A stretch of 64,000 nucleotides of DNA from an uncultured Butyricicoccus sp. (GTDB lineage: Bacteria; Bacillota; Clostridia; Oscillospirales; Butyricicoccaceae), in assembly GCA_910584935.1 (NCBI GenBank), contig CAJUDU010000003.1, positions 1 to 64,000 on the forward strand, given 5' to 3'. The translations under genes and the position numbers were made by a program. This document shows, piece by piece, positions 25,769-34,693 of this stretch. A model generated the notes under the pieces. The model was not told where the DNA came from and did no database searches. It worked only from the letters and a program-made list of their open reading frames with translations. The first letter of the stretch is position 1. Every line of letters begins with the position of its first letter.

Positions 25769-26218
25769 ATGAACAGAAAAGAAGCCAGGGAAATTGCGCT
25801 GCACCTTGTCTTTGGCATGGGGTTTCGCAGTTTTTCAGCAGATGAAGTTTTATCTGACTATTTGGACAAAGGCATCATGGAATCAGTTGGAAGCGACGTT
25901 GCACTATATGCCAAGGAACTGGATGAAAAACAGTTTCAATATATTCGCGGGATTGTAATTGGTATTGCAGATCATTTAAGTGAACTGGATGCTTTGATAG
26001 AACAAAACGCACGGGGGTGGAGTATGAAACGTATTTCCCGCATCACAATGGCTGTATTGCGCCTTGCGATTTACGAAATGCAGTATGTGGAGGATGTGCC
26101 GACCAGTGTTGCAATCAACGAAGCGGTAAACTTGGCAAAAGCATATGAAACAGAAGATACAGGAACATTTGTAAATGGTATTTTAGGGGCGGTTAGCCGT
26201 GCACAGGGGTTTGCATGA
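25769..26218 (+). CDS. nusB: Transcription antitermination factor NusB
   Basis: A 149-residue all-helical RNA-binding protein that works with NusE in rRNA antitermination. It starts NRKEAREIALHLVFGM and has WSMKRISRITMAVLRLAIYE and the C-terminal VAINEAVNLAKAYETEDT, which are family motifs. TTGGAGGAG precedes the start; the longer frame has no binding site and overlaps the promoter. It overlaps the next gene by ATGA. Confidence 0.95.
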   Translation: MNRKEAREIALHLVFGMGFRSFSADEVLSDYLDKGIMESVGSDVALYAKELDEKQFQYIRGIVIGIADHLSELDALIEQNARGWSMKRISRITMAVLRLAIYEMQYVEDVPTSVAINEAVNLAKAYETEDTGTFVNGILGAVSRAQGFA

Positions 26219-27156
26219 GCCGGTTATATCTTGGGATTGATACATCCAATTACCGCACTTCTGCTGCAATTTTTGATGCCGAAACCCTTTTCTATCAAAA
26301 TTTCAATCGGCTTTTGGACGTCCCAGTGGGTGCACATGGATTGCGGCAGTCAGAAGCGTTGTTTCAGCATACGTTGCATTTACATAAGCAGCTTGCCAGG
26401 CTGCCTGCTGGTGTTGGCAAAGAAATACGGGCAGTATGTGCCAGCACCCGCCCACGGGCTGTGGAAGGCTCCTATATGCCTTGCTTTTTAGCAGGGGAGG
26501 GGACAGCTCGTAGCATTGCCCATTTGTTGGATATCCCATTTTATACAGCATCTCACCAACAAGGACATTTAGCCGCTGCTGCGTTAGGGGCAGGATGTCT
26601 GGATATGTTGGGCAAGACTTTTTTAGCATGGCATCTTTCTGGAGGGACAACAGAATTATTGAAAGTTACCCCTGACAGCAATGGGCTGCCTTGTGCCGAA
26701 ATTATTGGCGGCACAACGGATATTTCAGCTGGGCAACTTGTGGACCGAATAGGGGTATTGTTGGGGCTAGGATTTCCAGCAGGTATAGAACTGGAACAAT
26801 TGGCGATAAAAGGGGAGCAAAAGGGTTTTCCAGTAAAAGTAAAAGATTGCTTTTTTTCTTTATCAGGAATGCAGAATAAGGCAGAACAGCTGCATGATAC
26901 AAGTAAACCGGCAGAAAAGGTTGCCCGGTTTGTGATAGAAACGATTGCATATGCAGTGGTGGAAGCAACTGGACAAGCCCGAAAAGATGAAAAATATCCG
27001 GTTTTGTGTGCGGGCGGTGTGATGGGCAATATGTATATCCAGCAGCAGATGAAAGAAAAATTTAACGCGTATTTTGCTATGCCAGAACTTTCTGGGGATA
27101 ATGCGGTAGGGGCTGCCATTCTTGCGGCGCAGCAGAAGGAGGAAACATTATGGTAA
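26215..27156 (+). CDS. TsaD/Kae1-like (peptidase M22-type) protein
   Basis: A 313-residue ASKHA-fold protein. It follows the TsaD plan: LGIDTSNYRTSAAIFD at the N-terminus, HQQGH at residues 114-118 in the place of the metal-binding HxxxH, LSGGTTELLKV near 138, GQLVDRIGVLLGLGFPAG, and SGDNAVGAA with Asp295 near the end. Metal and nucleotide residues therefore seem kept, but the sequence is diverged and lacks the HADYGGV-type loop of true TsaD. It is probably a paralogue and not the tRNA t6A enzyme; its function is not known to me. It overlaps nusB by 4 bp and xseA by 7 bp. Confidence 0.8.
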   Translation: MSRLYLGIDTSNYRTSAAIFDAETLFYQNFNRLLDVPVGAHGLRQSEALFQHTLHLHKQLARLPAGVGKEIRAVCASTRPRAVEGSYMPCFLAGEGTARSIAHLLDIPFYTASHQQGHLAAAALGAGCLDMLGKTFLAWHLSGGTTELLKVTPDSNGLPCAEIIGGTTDISAGQLVDRIGVLLGLGFPAGIELEQLAIKGEQKGFPVKVKDCFFSLSGMQNKAEQLHDTSKPAEKVARFVIETIAYAVVEATGQARKDEKYPVLCAGGVMGNMYIQQQMKEKFNAYFAMPELSGDNAVGAAILAAQQKEETLW

Positions 27157-28433
27157 ACTCCCGCATTTATACGGTGACACAACTAAACCAGGAAATTAAG
27201 AATTTACTGGAAAGCAATCCGCCCTTTTTTAATATTTTTGTACAGGGGGAGATTTCAAATTATCGTCCAAACCCATCTGGTCATATTTATATGACCATTA
27301 AAGATGCTGGGGCGGCAGTGAATGCAGTTATGTTCCGTTCGGATGCTGTACGATTGAAATTCCGTTTGCAAAATGGTATGAAAATTGTTGCACGTGGGCG
27401 GATTGGCTTTTTTCAAAAAAGCGGTCAGGTGCAGGTTTATCTCGCGGATATGATGCTAGATGGGGCTGGGATGCTGCATATCCAGTTTGAACAGTTAAAG
27501 GAAAAATTATATCAGCAGGGTTTGTTTGAGCAATCCCATAAACAACCATTACCGATGTTCCCGGAAAATATTGCTCTGATTACTTCTCCCAACGGGGCGG
27601 CTGTGCATGATATGCTGCGCATCCTTGCACGTCGCTGGCCATTGGCAAAGGTACAGATTGTCCCAGCATTAGTACAAGGTAAAGATGCACCAGCAGATTT
27701 GGTGCGTGCATTGCAGCTGGCAAATGCTTATCATACAGCGGATGTGATTATCATTGGCAGGGGCGGCGGTTCTTTGGAGGATTTATGGGCTTTCAATGAA
27801 GAATGTGTAGCACGTGCTATATATGCTAGCCATATTCCGGTGGTATCTGCGGTTGGTCATGAACCAGATGTGACAATTTCAGATTTTGTTGCAGATTTGC
27901 GTGCCCCAACACCTTCTGGCGCGGCAGAACTGGCTGTTCCAGATTGCAGGGAGATAAAACAGCAAATAGATGCACTGAAAGACAGATTATATGCAAGCAT
28001 CAAACAGAAATGCAAACAAAATATAGCAATGCTGAATACATTAGAGCAAAGGCTGGAATTTCATACGCCTATGCGGCTTGTCAATGCACGAAAAGAAACT
28101 GTAAAGGGGTTAACCAGCCGTTTGTTGCGAGTAATAAATACGCTGCTTCAGCAGAAAAACATTGCAAGTGATTATACTTTACAGCAAATGATTCAAACGC
28201 AAAAACAACGAATCTTGCATGAAAAATCCCGATTTTCGCAGCAAGTAGCAGCACTTGATGCTCTTAGCCCGCTGAAAGTATTAAGCAGGGGATATGCTGT
28301 TGCAGGTAGGGCGGATGGTGAAATCATTACAAATGCATCAAGCCTTTCTGTGGGAGAAGAGATCAATATACGCTTTGCCCATGGCAGCGCAGGTTGTAGG
28401 GTGTTTACAATCAAAGAAATAGGAGGAAGTTGA
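27150..28433 (+). CDS. xseA: Exodeoxyribonuclease VII large subunit
   Basis: The 427-residue large subunit of exonuclease VII, which degrades single-stranded DNA. It has an N-terminal OB fold (about 1-100; FFNIFVQGEISNYRPNPSGH), the catalytic core (IIGRGGGSLEDLWAFNEE near 204, SAVGHEPDVTISDFVADLRAPTPS near 235, given in parts), a long coiled-coil region (about 270-375) and a C-terminal segment LKVLSRGYAV. Size is normal. It touches xseB directly. Confidence 0.96.
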   Translation: MVNSRIYTVTQLNQEIKNLLESNPPFFNIFVQGEISNYRPNPSGHIYMTIKDAGAAVNAVMFRSDAVRLKFRLQNGMKIVARGRIGFFQKSGQVQVYLADMMLDGAGMLHIQFEQLKEKLYQQGLFEQSHKQPLPMFPENIALITSPNGAAVHDMLRILARRWPLAKVQIVPALVQGKDAPADLVRALQLANAYHTADVIIIGRGGGSLEDLWAFNEECVARAIYASHIPVVSAVGHEPDVTISDFVADLRAPTPSGAAELAVPDCREIKQQIDALKDRLYASIKQKCKQNIAMLNTLEQRLEFHTPMRLVNARKETVKGLTSRLLRVINTLLQQKNIASDYTLQQMIQTQKQRILHEKSRFSQQVAALDALSPLKVLSRGYAVAGRADGEIITNASSLSVGEEINIRFAHGSAGCRVFTIKEIGGS

Positions 28434-28685
28434 ATGGCAGGCAGGAAAAAACAAACTTTTGAACAGGCGATGAAGCGGCTGGAGGAAATTGTTCAGACAT
28501 TAGAACGCGGCGACCCGCCGCTGGAAGAAAGCATGATTTTGTTTGAAGAAGGAACCAAATTATCTACTGCATTGCGTGAAATGCTAGACAATGCAGAACA
28601 GAAAGTTTCTATATTGACACAAGATAAAGATGGTGAAACAACCGAAATGCCATTTTGGGCGGAAGGGGATACCGATGACATTTGA
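28434..28685 (+). CDS. xseB: Exodeoxyribonuclease VII small subunit
   Basis: An 83-residue helical hairpin that wraps the coiled coil of XseA. It has FEQAMKRLEEIVQTLERG and PPLEESMILFEEGTKL, the family signature. The start follows AGGAGG by 5 bases at the end of xseA; its last 11 bases overlap ispA. Confidence 0.95.
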   Translation: MAGRKKQTFEQAMKRLEEIVQTLERGDPPLEESMILFEEGTKLSTALREMLDNAEQKVSILTQDKDGETTEMPFWAEGDTDDI

Positions 28686-29568
28686 ATCACGCCTAAAAGA
28701 ATATGTCCAGGGAATCGAGGACTTTTTAGCAGATTATTTTCAATCTACAAGCTGTACAGGGCAAAGTCGAATCGTTGAAGCCATGCTATATTCTATCATG
28801 GCAGGTGGCAAACGGATTCGTCCTGTATTGGTTATGGAATTTTGCCGGCTATCCTGTGGCAATTGGGAGAAAGCGCGTCCTTTTGCAGCTGCATTGGAAA
28901 TGATTCATACGTATTCTTTGATTCATGATGATTTGCCTTGTATGGATAATGATGATATGCGGCGTGGCAAGCCAACAAACCATAAAGTATATGGTGAGGC
29001 AATGGCAATTTTATCTGGAGATGCACTGCTGACACAAGCATTTGAATTGGCATCTAATCCAAAACATATAGAAGGTATCCCAGCAGAAGCCGCTCTATGT
29101 GCAATACATGATTTAGCGCGGGAATCTGGTATATTAGGGATGATTGGCGGGCAAGTGCTTGATTTGGATGCGGAAAATAAAACATTGGATTATTCCGATT
29201 TAATCCAGCTTCAGCAAATGAAAACTGGGGCGCTGATGCGTACAGCAGCCCATATGGGCTGCATAATTGGACAGGCATCGGCAAAACAGCTTGCAGCCGC
29301 GGACAGATATACATCATCTCTTGGGCTTGCATTCCAAATCCAAGATGATATTTTAGATATTGAAGGTGATGTGCAGGAATTAGGAAAACCGATTGGCTCA
29401 GATGTGGAAAATGGGAAATCAACCTTCCCAATGTTGCTCGGTTTGCTAGCCTGTCGCGAAAAAGTCAGGCAGTTAACAGATGAAGCTATTGACAGTGTGC
29501 GCCAGGCATTTACAGACCCATGGTTTTTGGTGGAATTGGCTGAAAGCCTGGTAAACCGGAGAAACTAA
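28675..29568 (+). CDS. ispA: Polyprenyl synthetase, farnesyl diphosphate synthase type
   Basis: Condenses isopentenyl and allylic diphosphates to C15 (or a nearby length). The 297-residue protein has GGKRIRPVLV near residue 44, the first aspartate-rich motif LIHDDLPCMDNDDMRRG near 81 and the second FQIQDDILDIEGD near 222. Two residues between the aspartates of the first motif (DDLPCMD) fit bacterial short-chain synthases. GGAAGGGG lies before the start. Isoprenoid genes ispA and dxs flank the OLE RNA and oapA, as in other OLE-bearing genomes. Confidence 0.94.
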   Translation: MTFESRLKEYVQGIEDFLADYFQSTSCTGQSRIVEAMLYSIMAGGKRIRPVLVMEFCRLSCGNWEKARPFAAALEMIHTYSLIHDDLPCMDNDDMRRGKPTNHKVYGEAMAILSGDALLTQAFELASNPKHIEGIPAEAALCAIHDLARESGILGMIGGQVLDLDAENKTLDYSDLIQLQQMKTGALMRTAAHMGCIIGQASAKQLAAADRYTSSLGLAFQIQDDILDIEGDVQELGKPIGSDVENGKSTFPMLLGLLACREKVRQLTDEAIDSVRQAFTDPWFLVELAESLVNRRN

Positions 29569-29711
29569 ATTTGAAATAATTCCAGTACACCATTGCAATG
29601 AAAATGCCCAATTATATCGCCAGGAAGTCGGATTTTCAGCCTTTTTGCGTATGAAATATCAACTTTTTCAGAATATCTGTTGGGCGGAATGTGAAAAATA
29701 CCTGCACCCCC

Positions 29712-29741
29712 TTGAAAATGCAGTAGCAAATCTGATATAAT
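29712..29741 (+). promoter_or_regulatory. Candidate promoter of OLE RNA
   Basis: TTGAAA (29712-29717), 18-base spacer, TATAAT (29736-29741) preceded by TGA as an extended -10. It gives a start near 29748, just before the structured region. The 143 bases between ispA and this site hold nothing I recognise. Confidence 0.65.
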
Positions 29742-29747
29742 ACAGCT

Positions 29748-30480
29748 TAGCTAACGTACCTCTGGAAGGTTCTCATGTACGGAAATGCTGGTGACGCAGT
29801 ATCCTAGTCAGTGCATACGACCCCGAAAGCGGGCCTAAAAATCCGTTAAAGGGCACATCGATGAAGTCTCTGGTGCTTGCTTCTTACGCCCAGTCTGGGG
29901 TGGGTGCTGGGGGTTAAGGCTTCAGGGCGCTTTTCAATGGCATGAAATACCGACCCTGTTGCCGTGGAGACCCGTAGTTGTCGGACACCTATAGCATCCT
30001 TCGGGATTGATGGATGTCCAACGATGCGGGGTGAAACCTGTATTGCGGTGTGGCGGCGGTTATGCCCTATGCTGGGCTTTGCCCAGCCGCATAAAGACCA
30101 AAATGCTGTGTGCAGAGTAGCCTGCCTTGCGTGGGCATGGTGAATGGAGTACCTGCTTCCAAACGCACGGCCATGTGTTTGGAAGAATCGATCTTGAAAC
30201 CATGTCTGCAAAAGAGGCTAAGGGTCGTGTTGGCTGTTGTGGAAATCACCTAGGCTGTCTTGTAAAGGGCAGGCGTGGGATTGCAGTACGGACTAAGTGG
30301 CAATTCGGTCCCGGATATGGTAACATACCGGCTTGGCTTTCAAATGGAAACAGCCAGAGCGGCGACGCATGGTAAGCCACGGGGAAATCCAACCGAACCT
30401 CAAGCCGTAAGATTAACCTCGCCTGCTGTCACCTTTTTATGTACCAAGCAGGCTCGAAGCTGCGGTTTCGAGCCTTGTTT
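29748..30480 (+). ncRNA. ole: OLE RNA (ornate large extremophilic RNA)
   Basis: The 947-base gap between ispA and oapA holds no credible gene but is dense in strong hairpins: CCCG/CGGG at 29822-29833; a GGACA/TGTCC stem around 29981-30020 enclosing ATCC-TTCG-GGAT; GCTGGGC/GCCCAGC at 30071-30087; CTTCCAAACGCAC with GTGTTTGGAAG at 30156-30185; GCCTGCT/AGCAGGC at 30421-30452; GGCTCGAA/TTCGAGCC at 30451-30474. Size (~730 nt), structure, place between ispA and dxs, and an adjacent oapA match OLE RNA, which binds OapA at the membrane and affects Mg2+ homeostasis and cold, ethanol or other stress tolerance in relatives. Exact ends are estimates. Confidence 0.87.
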
Positions 30481-30515
30481 ACATATTTTACGATGAAAAA
30501 AGGAGTAAAACAGGA

Positions 30516-31088
30516 TTGGACGCAAATGACAGACGAAAAAAAAGCGTATTATCCCAAATAAACTGGAAATGGGTATGTACAATCACTGTGCTGAGTTTCC
30601 TCATTTCGGTTTCTATGTCGTATATTTCTTCCGAAGCACTTGGCAATGTTGGGAATATCCTTGCTTTCGTGATCTTATTTATCTTTATTGCCATTGGCAT
30701 TTTGTTTGATATCATCGGTATGGCAGCGACTTCGGCAACTGAAAAGGAATTTCATTCAATGGCATCCAGAAAGGTTTCCGGCGCAAAAGAAGCGGTGTGG
30801 CTTTCCCGGAACGCAAGCAAGGTTTCCAGTTTGTGCAATGATGTGGTTGGCGATATTTCAGGCATTATCTCTGGCGCAACAGGCGCGCTGATTGTCGCCC
30901 GGCTGACAAGCGGCATGGATATCCTGCCAGCTTTGCTGACTTCGTTGACGATTACAGGTTTAATTGCCGCGCTGACAATCGGCGGGAAAGCCATCGGCAA
31001 AGGTTTTGGCATTGGGTATAGTGTGAAAATCGTCTTTGCTGTGGGCAAAATCCTTTCAATTCTGCCAATCCGCTTTGATAAAAAGTGA
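30516..31088 (+). CDS. oapA: OLE-associated membrane protein OapA
   Basis: A 190-residue protein with about four hydrophobic segments (roughly 19-38, 46-70, 108-128 and 130-155) and a basic C-terminus. The block FDIIGMAATSATEKEFHSMA near residues 65-84 and the later GGKAIGKGFGIGYSV fit OapA, a distant relative of the DUF21/CNNM membrane domain. It is the partner that binds OLE RNA and places it at the membrane. The only usable start is TTG at 30516, with AGGAG about 10 bases upstream; ATG codons nearby are out of frame. The gene begins about 40 bp after the last OLE hairpin. Confidence 0.9.
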   Translation: MDANDRRKKSVLSQINWKWVCTITVLSFLISVSMSYISSEALGNVGNILAFVILFIFIAIGILFDIIGMAATSATEKEFHSMASRKVSGAKEAVWLSRNASKVSSLCNDVVGDISGIISGATGALIVARLTSGMDILPALLTSLTITGLIAALTIGGKAIGKGFGIGYSVKIVFAVGKILSILPIRFDKK

Positions 31089-31112
31089 ACCGCATTTGGG
31101 CAAGGAGAATGT

Positions 31113-32993
31113 ATGAAACGGTATGGTATTCTGGATCGGGTAGAACTAAGTGACTTGCAGCAGCTTTCTTATGTGTCGCTGGAGGAACTTTGTGCCTCTT
31201 TACGCGAGTTCATTATTGACCACGTTTCTGAAACAGGCGGGCATTTATCCTCAAACCTTGGTATTGTAGAATTAGCTGTCGCATTGGAACGTGAATTTCA
31301 TTCGCAGAAAGACCGCATTATTTATGATGTTGGACACCAATGCTATGTACATAAAATCCTAACTGGGCGCCGCAAAGGCTTCCGGTATTTGCGCCAGCTT
31401 GGCGGCATATCTGGTTTTCTGCGCCCGCAGGAGTCCGAAACCGATCCTTGTATCAGTGGGCACGCTTCTAATTCGGTTTCGGTTGCCCTTGGCATGGCAC
31501 ATGCACGTACCATACGTGGGCAGAAATATCATGTCGTTGCAGTGATTGGCGATGGCGCATTAACTGGCGGCATGGCATATGAAGCGCTGAACAGTGCTGG
31601 GGATAGCGGCGAACCGTTAATTGTCGTTTTGAATGATAATAATATGTCAATTGACCAAAATGTTGGCGCACTCAGCAGACATTTGGCGCGGTTGCGCATT
31701 AGCCCACGATATATGCGCCTGAAAACACGAGTAAAAAAGGTTTTCAGCGCTATACCAGGCGGAAAAAATATTGTACGTACCATTTCCTGTATCAATAGCG
31801 CGGTAAAATCTGTGCTGCTTCCAAGTTCTTTGTTTGAAGAAATGGGTTTTGCTTATCTCGGTCCAGTGGATGGGCATGACATAAAAGCAGTCTGTGAACT
31901 TTTGCAGCTTGCTAAACGGATGAAAAAACCAGTTTTGGTTCATGTGATGACCCGTAAAGGAAAAGGTTGTGCCTATGCGGAAGCACATCCGGATGCTTAT
32001 CATGGAGTATCTCGGTTTGACCCAGTCACTGGTGCGGCTTATGGCAAAAGCGAAGATAGTTTTTCTTCTGTTTTTGGGGAAATATTGTGTGAAATGGCAG
32101 CGCAGGATGGGCGTATTTGTGCCGTAACTGCTGCAATGCCGTCAAGTACAGGGCTTTCTAGATTTGCACAGCAGTTTCCCAAGCGTTTTTTTGATGTTGG
32201 CATAGCAGAAGAACACGCGGTAGCAATGGCTGCTGGAATGGCAAAACAAGGGCTAAAACCGGTATGTGCAATCTATTCGACCTTCTTACAGCGTAGTTAT
32301 GACCAGCTTATTCATGATGTTGCAATTGACGGTAGTATCAATGCAGTTTTTGCCATCGACCGTGCTGGCATTGTTGGTCCGGATGGTGCAACCCATAATG
32401 GCGTTTTTGATATTGCTTATTTGCGTTCTATCCCTGGCATGAAAATTTTATGCCCCTCTAATTTTGCAGAACTAAAGTCTATGTTGACAAGAGCGTTTTA
32501 TCATGAGCCAGGCGCAGTTGCAATCCGTTATCCACGTGGTGGGCAAGGAGATTTTCAGGAAGATACAACAGGACAGTGGGCTGTGTGCGTTCGGAAAAGT
32601 ACAGGGCGCCCAAAAGTGACCATCATTTCTTATGGCATAATGATAAATGAAGCGCTTTTAGCTGCGGATTTGCTGGCTGGGCAAGGTGTCAATACACAAG
32701 TTTGGAAAGTCAATGAAATTAGCGAAACACATCGTCAGCTAAGTTATGAGATGATTGGAAGCTTTGGAAAGTGTGTTTATGTTTTGGAGGATGTCGTGCA
32801 TAATGGATGCTTTGGGCAGGCTGTTGCGGAAGCGCTTCAGGATTTCGATATTAAAGTATATTTTTTAAATACAGGGAATCGCTTTTTGCCGCATGGCAGT
32901 GTTGCAGAGATTTATCGGTATTGTGGTATTGACGGCGGCAGTGCTGCGCAGCAGATTTATGAACAGGTTTCACATGGCACAGGAATAGGATAA
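31113..32993 (+). CDS. dxs: 1-deoxy-D-xylulose-5-phosphate synthase
   Basis: Thiamine-diphosphate enzyme that starts the MEP isoprenoid route from pyruvate and glyceraldehyde 3-phosphate. The 626-residue protein has TGGHLSSNLGIVELAVAL near residue 40, DVGHQCYVHKILTGR near 70, the ThDP motif GDGALTGGMAYEALNSAG near 146 and the catalytic glutamate in GIAEEHAVAMAAGMAKQG near 366. CAAGGAG precedes the start. It is the second isoprenoid gene next to OLE RNA. Confidence 0.96.
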   Translation: MKRYGILDRVELSDLQQLSYVSLEELCASLREFIIDHVSETGGHLSSNLGIVELAVALEREFHSQKDRIIYDVGHQCYVHKILTGRRKGFRYLRQLGGISGFLRPQESETDPCISGHASNSVSVALGMAHARTIRGQKYHVVAVIGDGALTGGMAYEALNSAGDSGEPLIVVLNDNNMSIDQNVGALSRHLARLRISPRYMRLKTRVKKVFSAIPGGKNIVRTISCINSAVKSVLLPSSLFEEMGFAYLGPVDGHDIKAVCELLQLAKRMKKPVLVHVMTRKGKGCAYAEAHPDAYHGVSRFDPVTGAAYGKSEDSFSSVFGEILCEMAAQDGRICAVTAAMPSSTGLSRFAQQFPKRFFDVGIAEEHAVAMAAGMAKQGLKPVCAIYSTFLQRSYDQLIHDVAIDGSINAVFAIDRAGIVGPDGATHNGVFDIAYLRSIPGMKILCPSNFAELKSMLTRAFYHEPGAVAIRYPRGGQGDFQEDTTGQWAVCVRKSTGRPKVTIISYGIMINEALLAADLLAGQGVNTQVWKVNEISETHRQLSYEMIGSFGKCVYVLEDVVHNGCFGQAVAEALQDFDIKVYFLNTGNRFLPHGSVAEIYRYCGIDGGSAAQQIYEQVSHGTGIG

Positions 32994-32999
32994 ATAAAA

Positions 33000-33803
33000 A
33001 TGGCAAAAAAAAGATTGGATGTTTTATTATTCGAACGAGGACTTGCTCCCTCTAGGGAACGCGCAAAGACAACCATTATGGAAGGACTTGTTTATGTCAA
33101 TGGTCAAAAGGCAGATAAAGCAGGCGAAAATGTTACAGAAGATGCACAGATTGAAGTCCGTTCCACTGGCAAAGACTTTGTTTCCCGCGGCGGCAAGAAA
33201 ATTGAAAAAGCACTAGGGCATTTTGGGATAAACCCGGAAGGGTTGGTTTGTATGGATATTGGTGCATCTACAGGGGGTTTTACCGATTGTTTATTGCAGC
33301 GCGGCGCAGTGAAAGTGTATGCCATTGATGTGGGTTATGGACAGCTTGCTTGGCGTTTGCGGCAGGATTCCCGTGTGATATGTATGGAACGTACCAATAT
33401 CCGATATGTTACGCCAGATATGCTGATGGAAATACCAGATTTCGCTGTAATTGATGTATCATTTATTTCTTTAAAACTTGTCTTGCCGGTTGTAGCGCAA
33501 CTGCTTTCTCCAAATGGGCAGGTTGCTTGCTTAATTAAACCACAATTTGAAGCAGGCAAAGGTAAAGTCGGGAAAAAAGGGGTTGTCCGCGACCCAGCAA
33601 TTCACACCGAAGTATTGGAGAATTTTCTGCTTTATGCCCATGATGCGGGGTTTCATGTATTGGGGCTGACCTTTTCCCCAATTAAAGGCCCAGAGGGGAA
33701 TATTGAATATTTGGGCTATATTTGCAAAACTGGGTCAGAAGGGGAATGTGATATCCCTGAGGTGGTTTTACAGTCCCATGAACAACTGGGTAAAAAGGAA
33801 TAA
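33000..33803 (+). CDS. TlyA-family rRNA methyltransferase (YqxC-like)
   Basis: A 267-residue protein with an N-terminal S4 RNA-binding domain (about 1-60; KKRLDVLLFERGLAPSRERA) and an FtsJ/RrmJ-type methyltransferase domain (about 62-250) with MDIGASTGGFTDCLLQRGA, DVGYGQLAWRLR and LIKPQFEAGKGKVGKKGVVR. TlyA proteins methylate 2'-OH groups of 16S and 23S rRNA in actinobacteria; in Firmicutes the target is less clear. It lies 6 bp after dxs in the conserved nusB-recN order. Confidence 0.93.
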   Translation: MAKKRLDVLLFERGLAPSRERAKTTIMEGLVYVNGQKADKAGENVTEDAQIEVRSTGKDFVSRGGKKIEKALGHFGINPEGLVCMDIGASTGGFTDCLLQRGAVKVYAIDVGYGQLAWRLRQDSRVICMERTNIRYVTPDMLMEIPDFAVIDVSFISLKLVLPVVAQLLSPNGQVACLIKPQFEAGKGKVGKKGVVRDPAIHTEVLENFLLYAHDAGFHVLGLTFSPIKGPEGNIEYLGYICKTGSEGECDIPEVVLQSHEQLGKKE

Positions 33804-33805
33804 CG

Positions 33806-34693
33806 ATGAAGAATGTATTTATCAGCCCTAATATGCGAAAAAATGGTATTATCAATGCCGTTTTAGAAGCCTGCCAAATACTGCATAGTTGTAATGCGCG
33901 TATTATGATGCCAATACAGGCACAGGCAATCGGTGTGGATGGCAGCGATATTATTTATATTGACAGCAATGATGCCATTGCTCAGGCGGATTTTGTGATT
34001 TCCCTTGGCGGGGATGGTACAATCTTGCGGGTTGCGCGGCAAGCGGCTGCGCATTGTGTGCCGCTTTTGGGCATAAATGTAGGGCATGTCGGTTTTATGA
34101 CTGAACTGGAACGGGAAGAAATGGGGCTTATCCGTGAGGTCTTTGAAGGGAAATATGAGATTGACAACCGTATGATGCTGGAATTATCTATTTTACGCGG
34201 CGGGCACGCAGTATATACCCAAACCGCCCTCAATGATGTTACAGTGACAAAGCAAAATCCATTCCACGTCATCCGGTTGGATATCAGCGCGGATCGTGTG
34301 CCAGTGACAAGATTTCGTGGAGATGGCGTGATTATTGCAACGCCAACTGGTACAACCGCTTATTCTCTTGCGGCAGGCGGGCCAATTGTAGAGCCTTCTG
34401 CTGAAAATATTGCGGTAACACCAATTTGCCCTCATGCTTTGCAGGCAAAATCCTTTGTTTTTTCGCCCGAACGTGAAATTGCTGTAACAGCGTCCGGGCT
34501 GGATGGAAGTGCTGTTTGCGTTTCGGCCGATGGCGATAAAGGGCTGGAAGTACGTCCTGCGGATGTGGTGGTTGTGCGGCGTTCTAGATTGGATATGCGG
34601 CTAATCCGCATTAAAGGGCAGAGTTTTTATCATATTTTGCGGAAAAAATTATCTGATGGAGGCGCACTGTATGAAATTTCAACGCCAGGCTAA
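33806..34693 (+). CDS. nadK: NAD kinase
   Basis: Phosphorylates NAD to NADP. The 295-residue protein has the catalytic VISLGGDGTILRVARQA near residue 55, GINVGHVGFMTELE near 90, and TPTGTTAYSLAAGGPIVEP near 180, all expected. It follows tlyA by 2 bp, and its last 23 bases overlap argR, whose ribosome site lies inside nadK. Confidence 0.96.
   Translation: MKNVFISPNMRKNGIINAVLEACQILHSCNARIMMPIQAQAIGVDGSDIIYIDSNDAIAQADFVISLGGDGTILRVARQAAAHCVPLLGINVGHVGFMTELEREEMGLIREVFEGKYEIDNRMMLELSILRGGHAVYTQTALNDVTVTKQNPFHVIRLDISADRVPVTRFRGDGVIIATPTGTTAYSLAAGGPIVEPSAENIAVTPICPHALQAKSFVFSPEREIAVTASGLDGSAVCVSADGDKGLEVRPADVVVVRRSRLDMRLIRIKGQSFYHILRKKLSDGGALYEISTPG

Noticed and set aside
26215..27156. Call as the canonical t6A enzyme TsaD
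   Set aside because: The fold motifs fit, but the sequence is diverged and shorter, and the context is not tsaB/tsaE; I call it a paralogue.
29846..30496. Open frames of 60-121 codons on both strands between ispA and oapA
   Set aside because: They overlap each other, lack ribosome sites and family motifs, and coincide with the strong hairpins of the OLE RNA.
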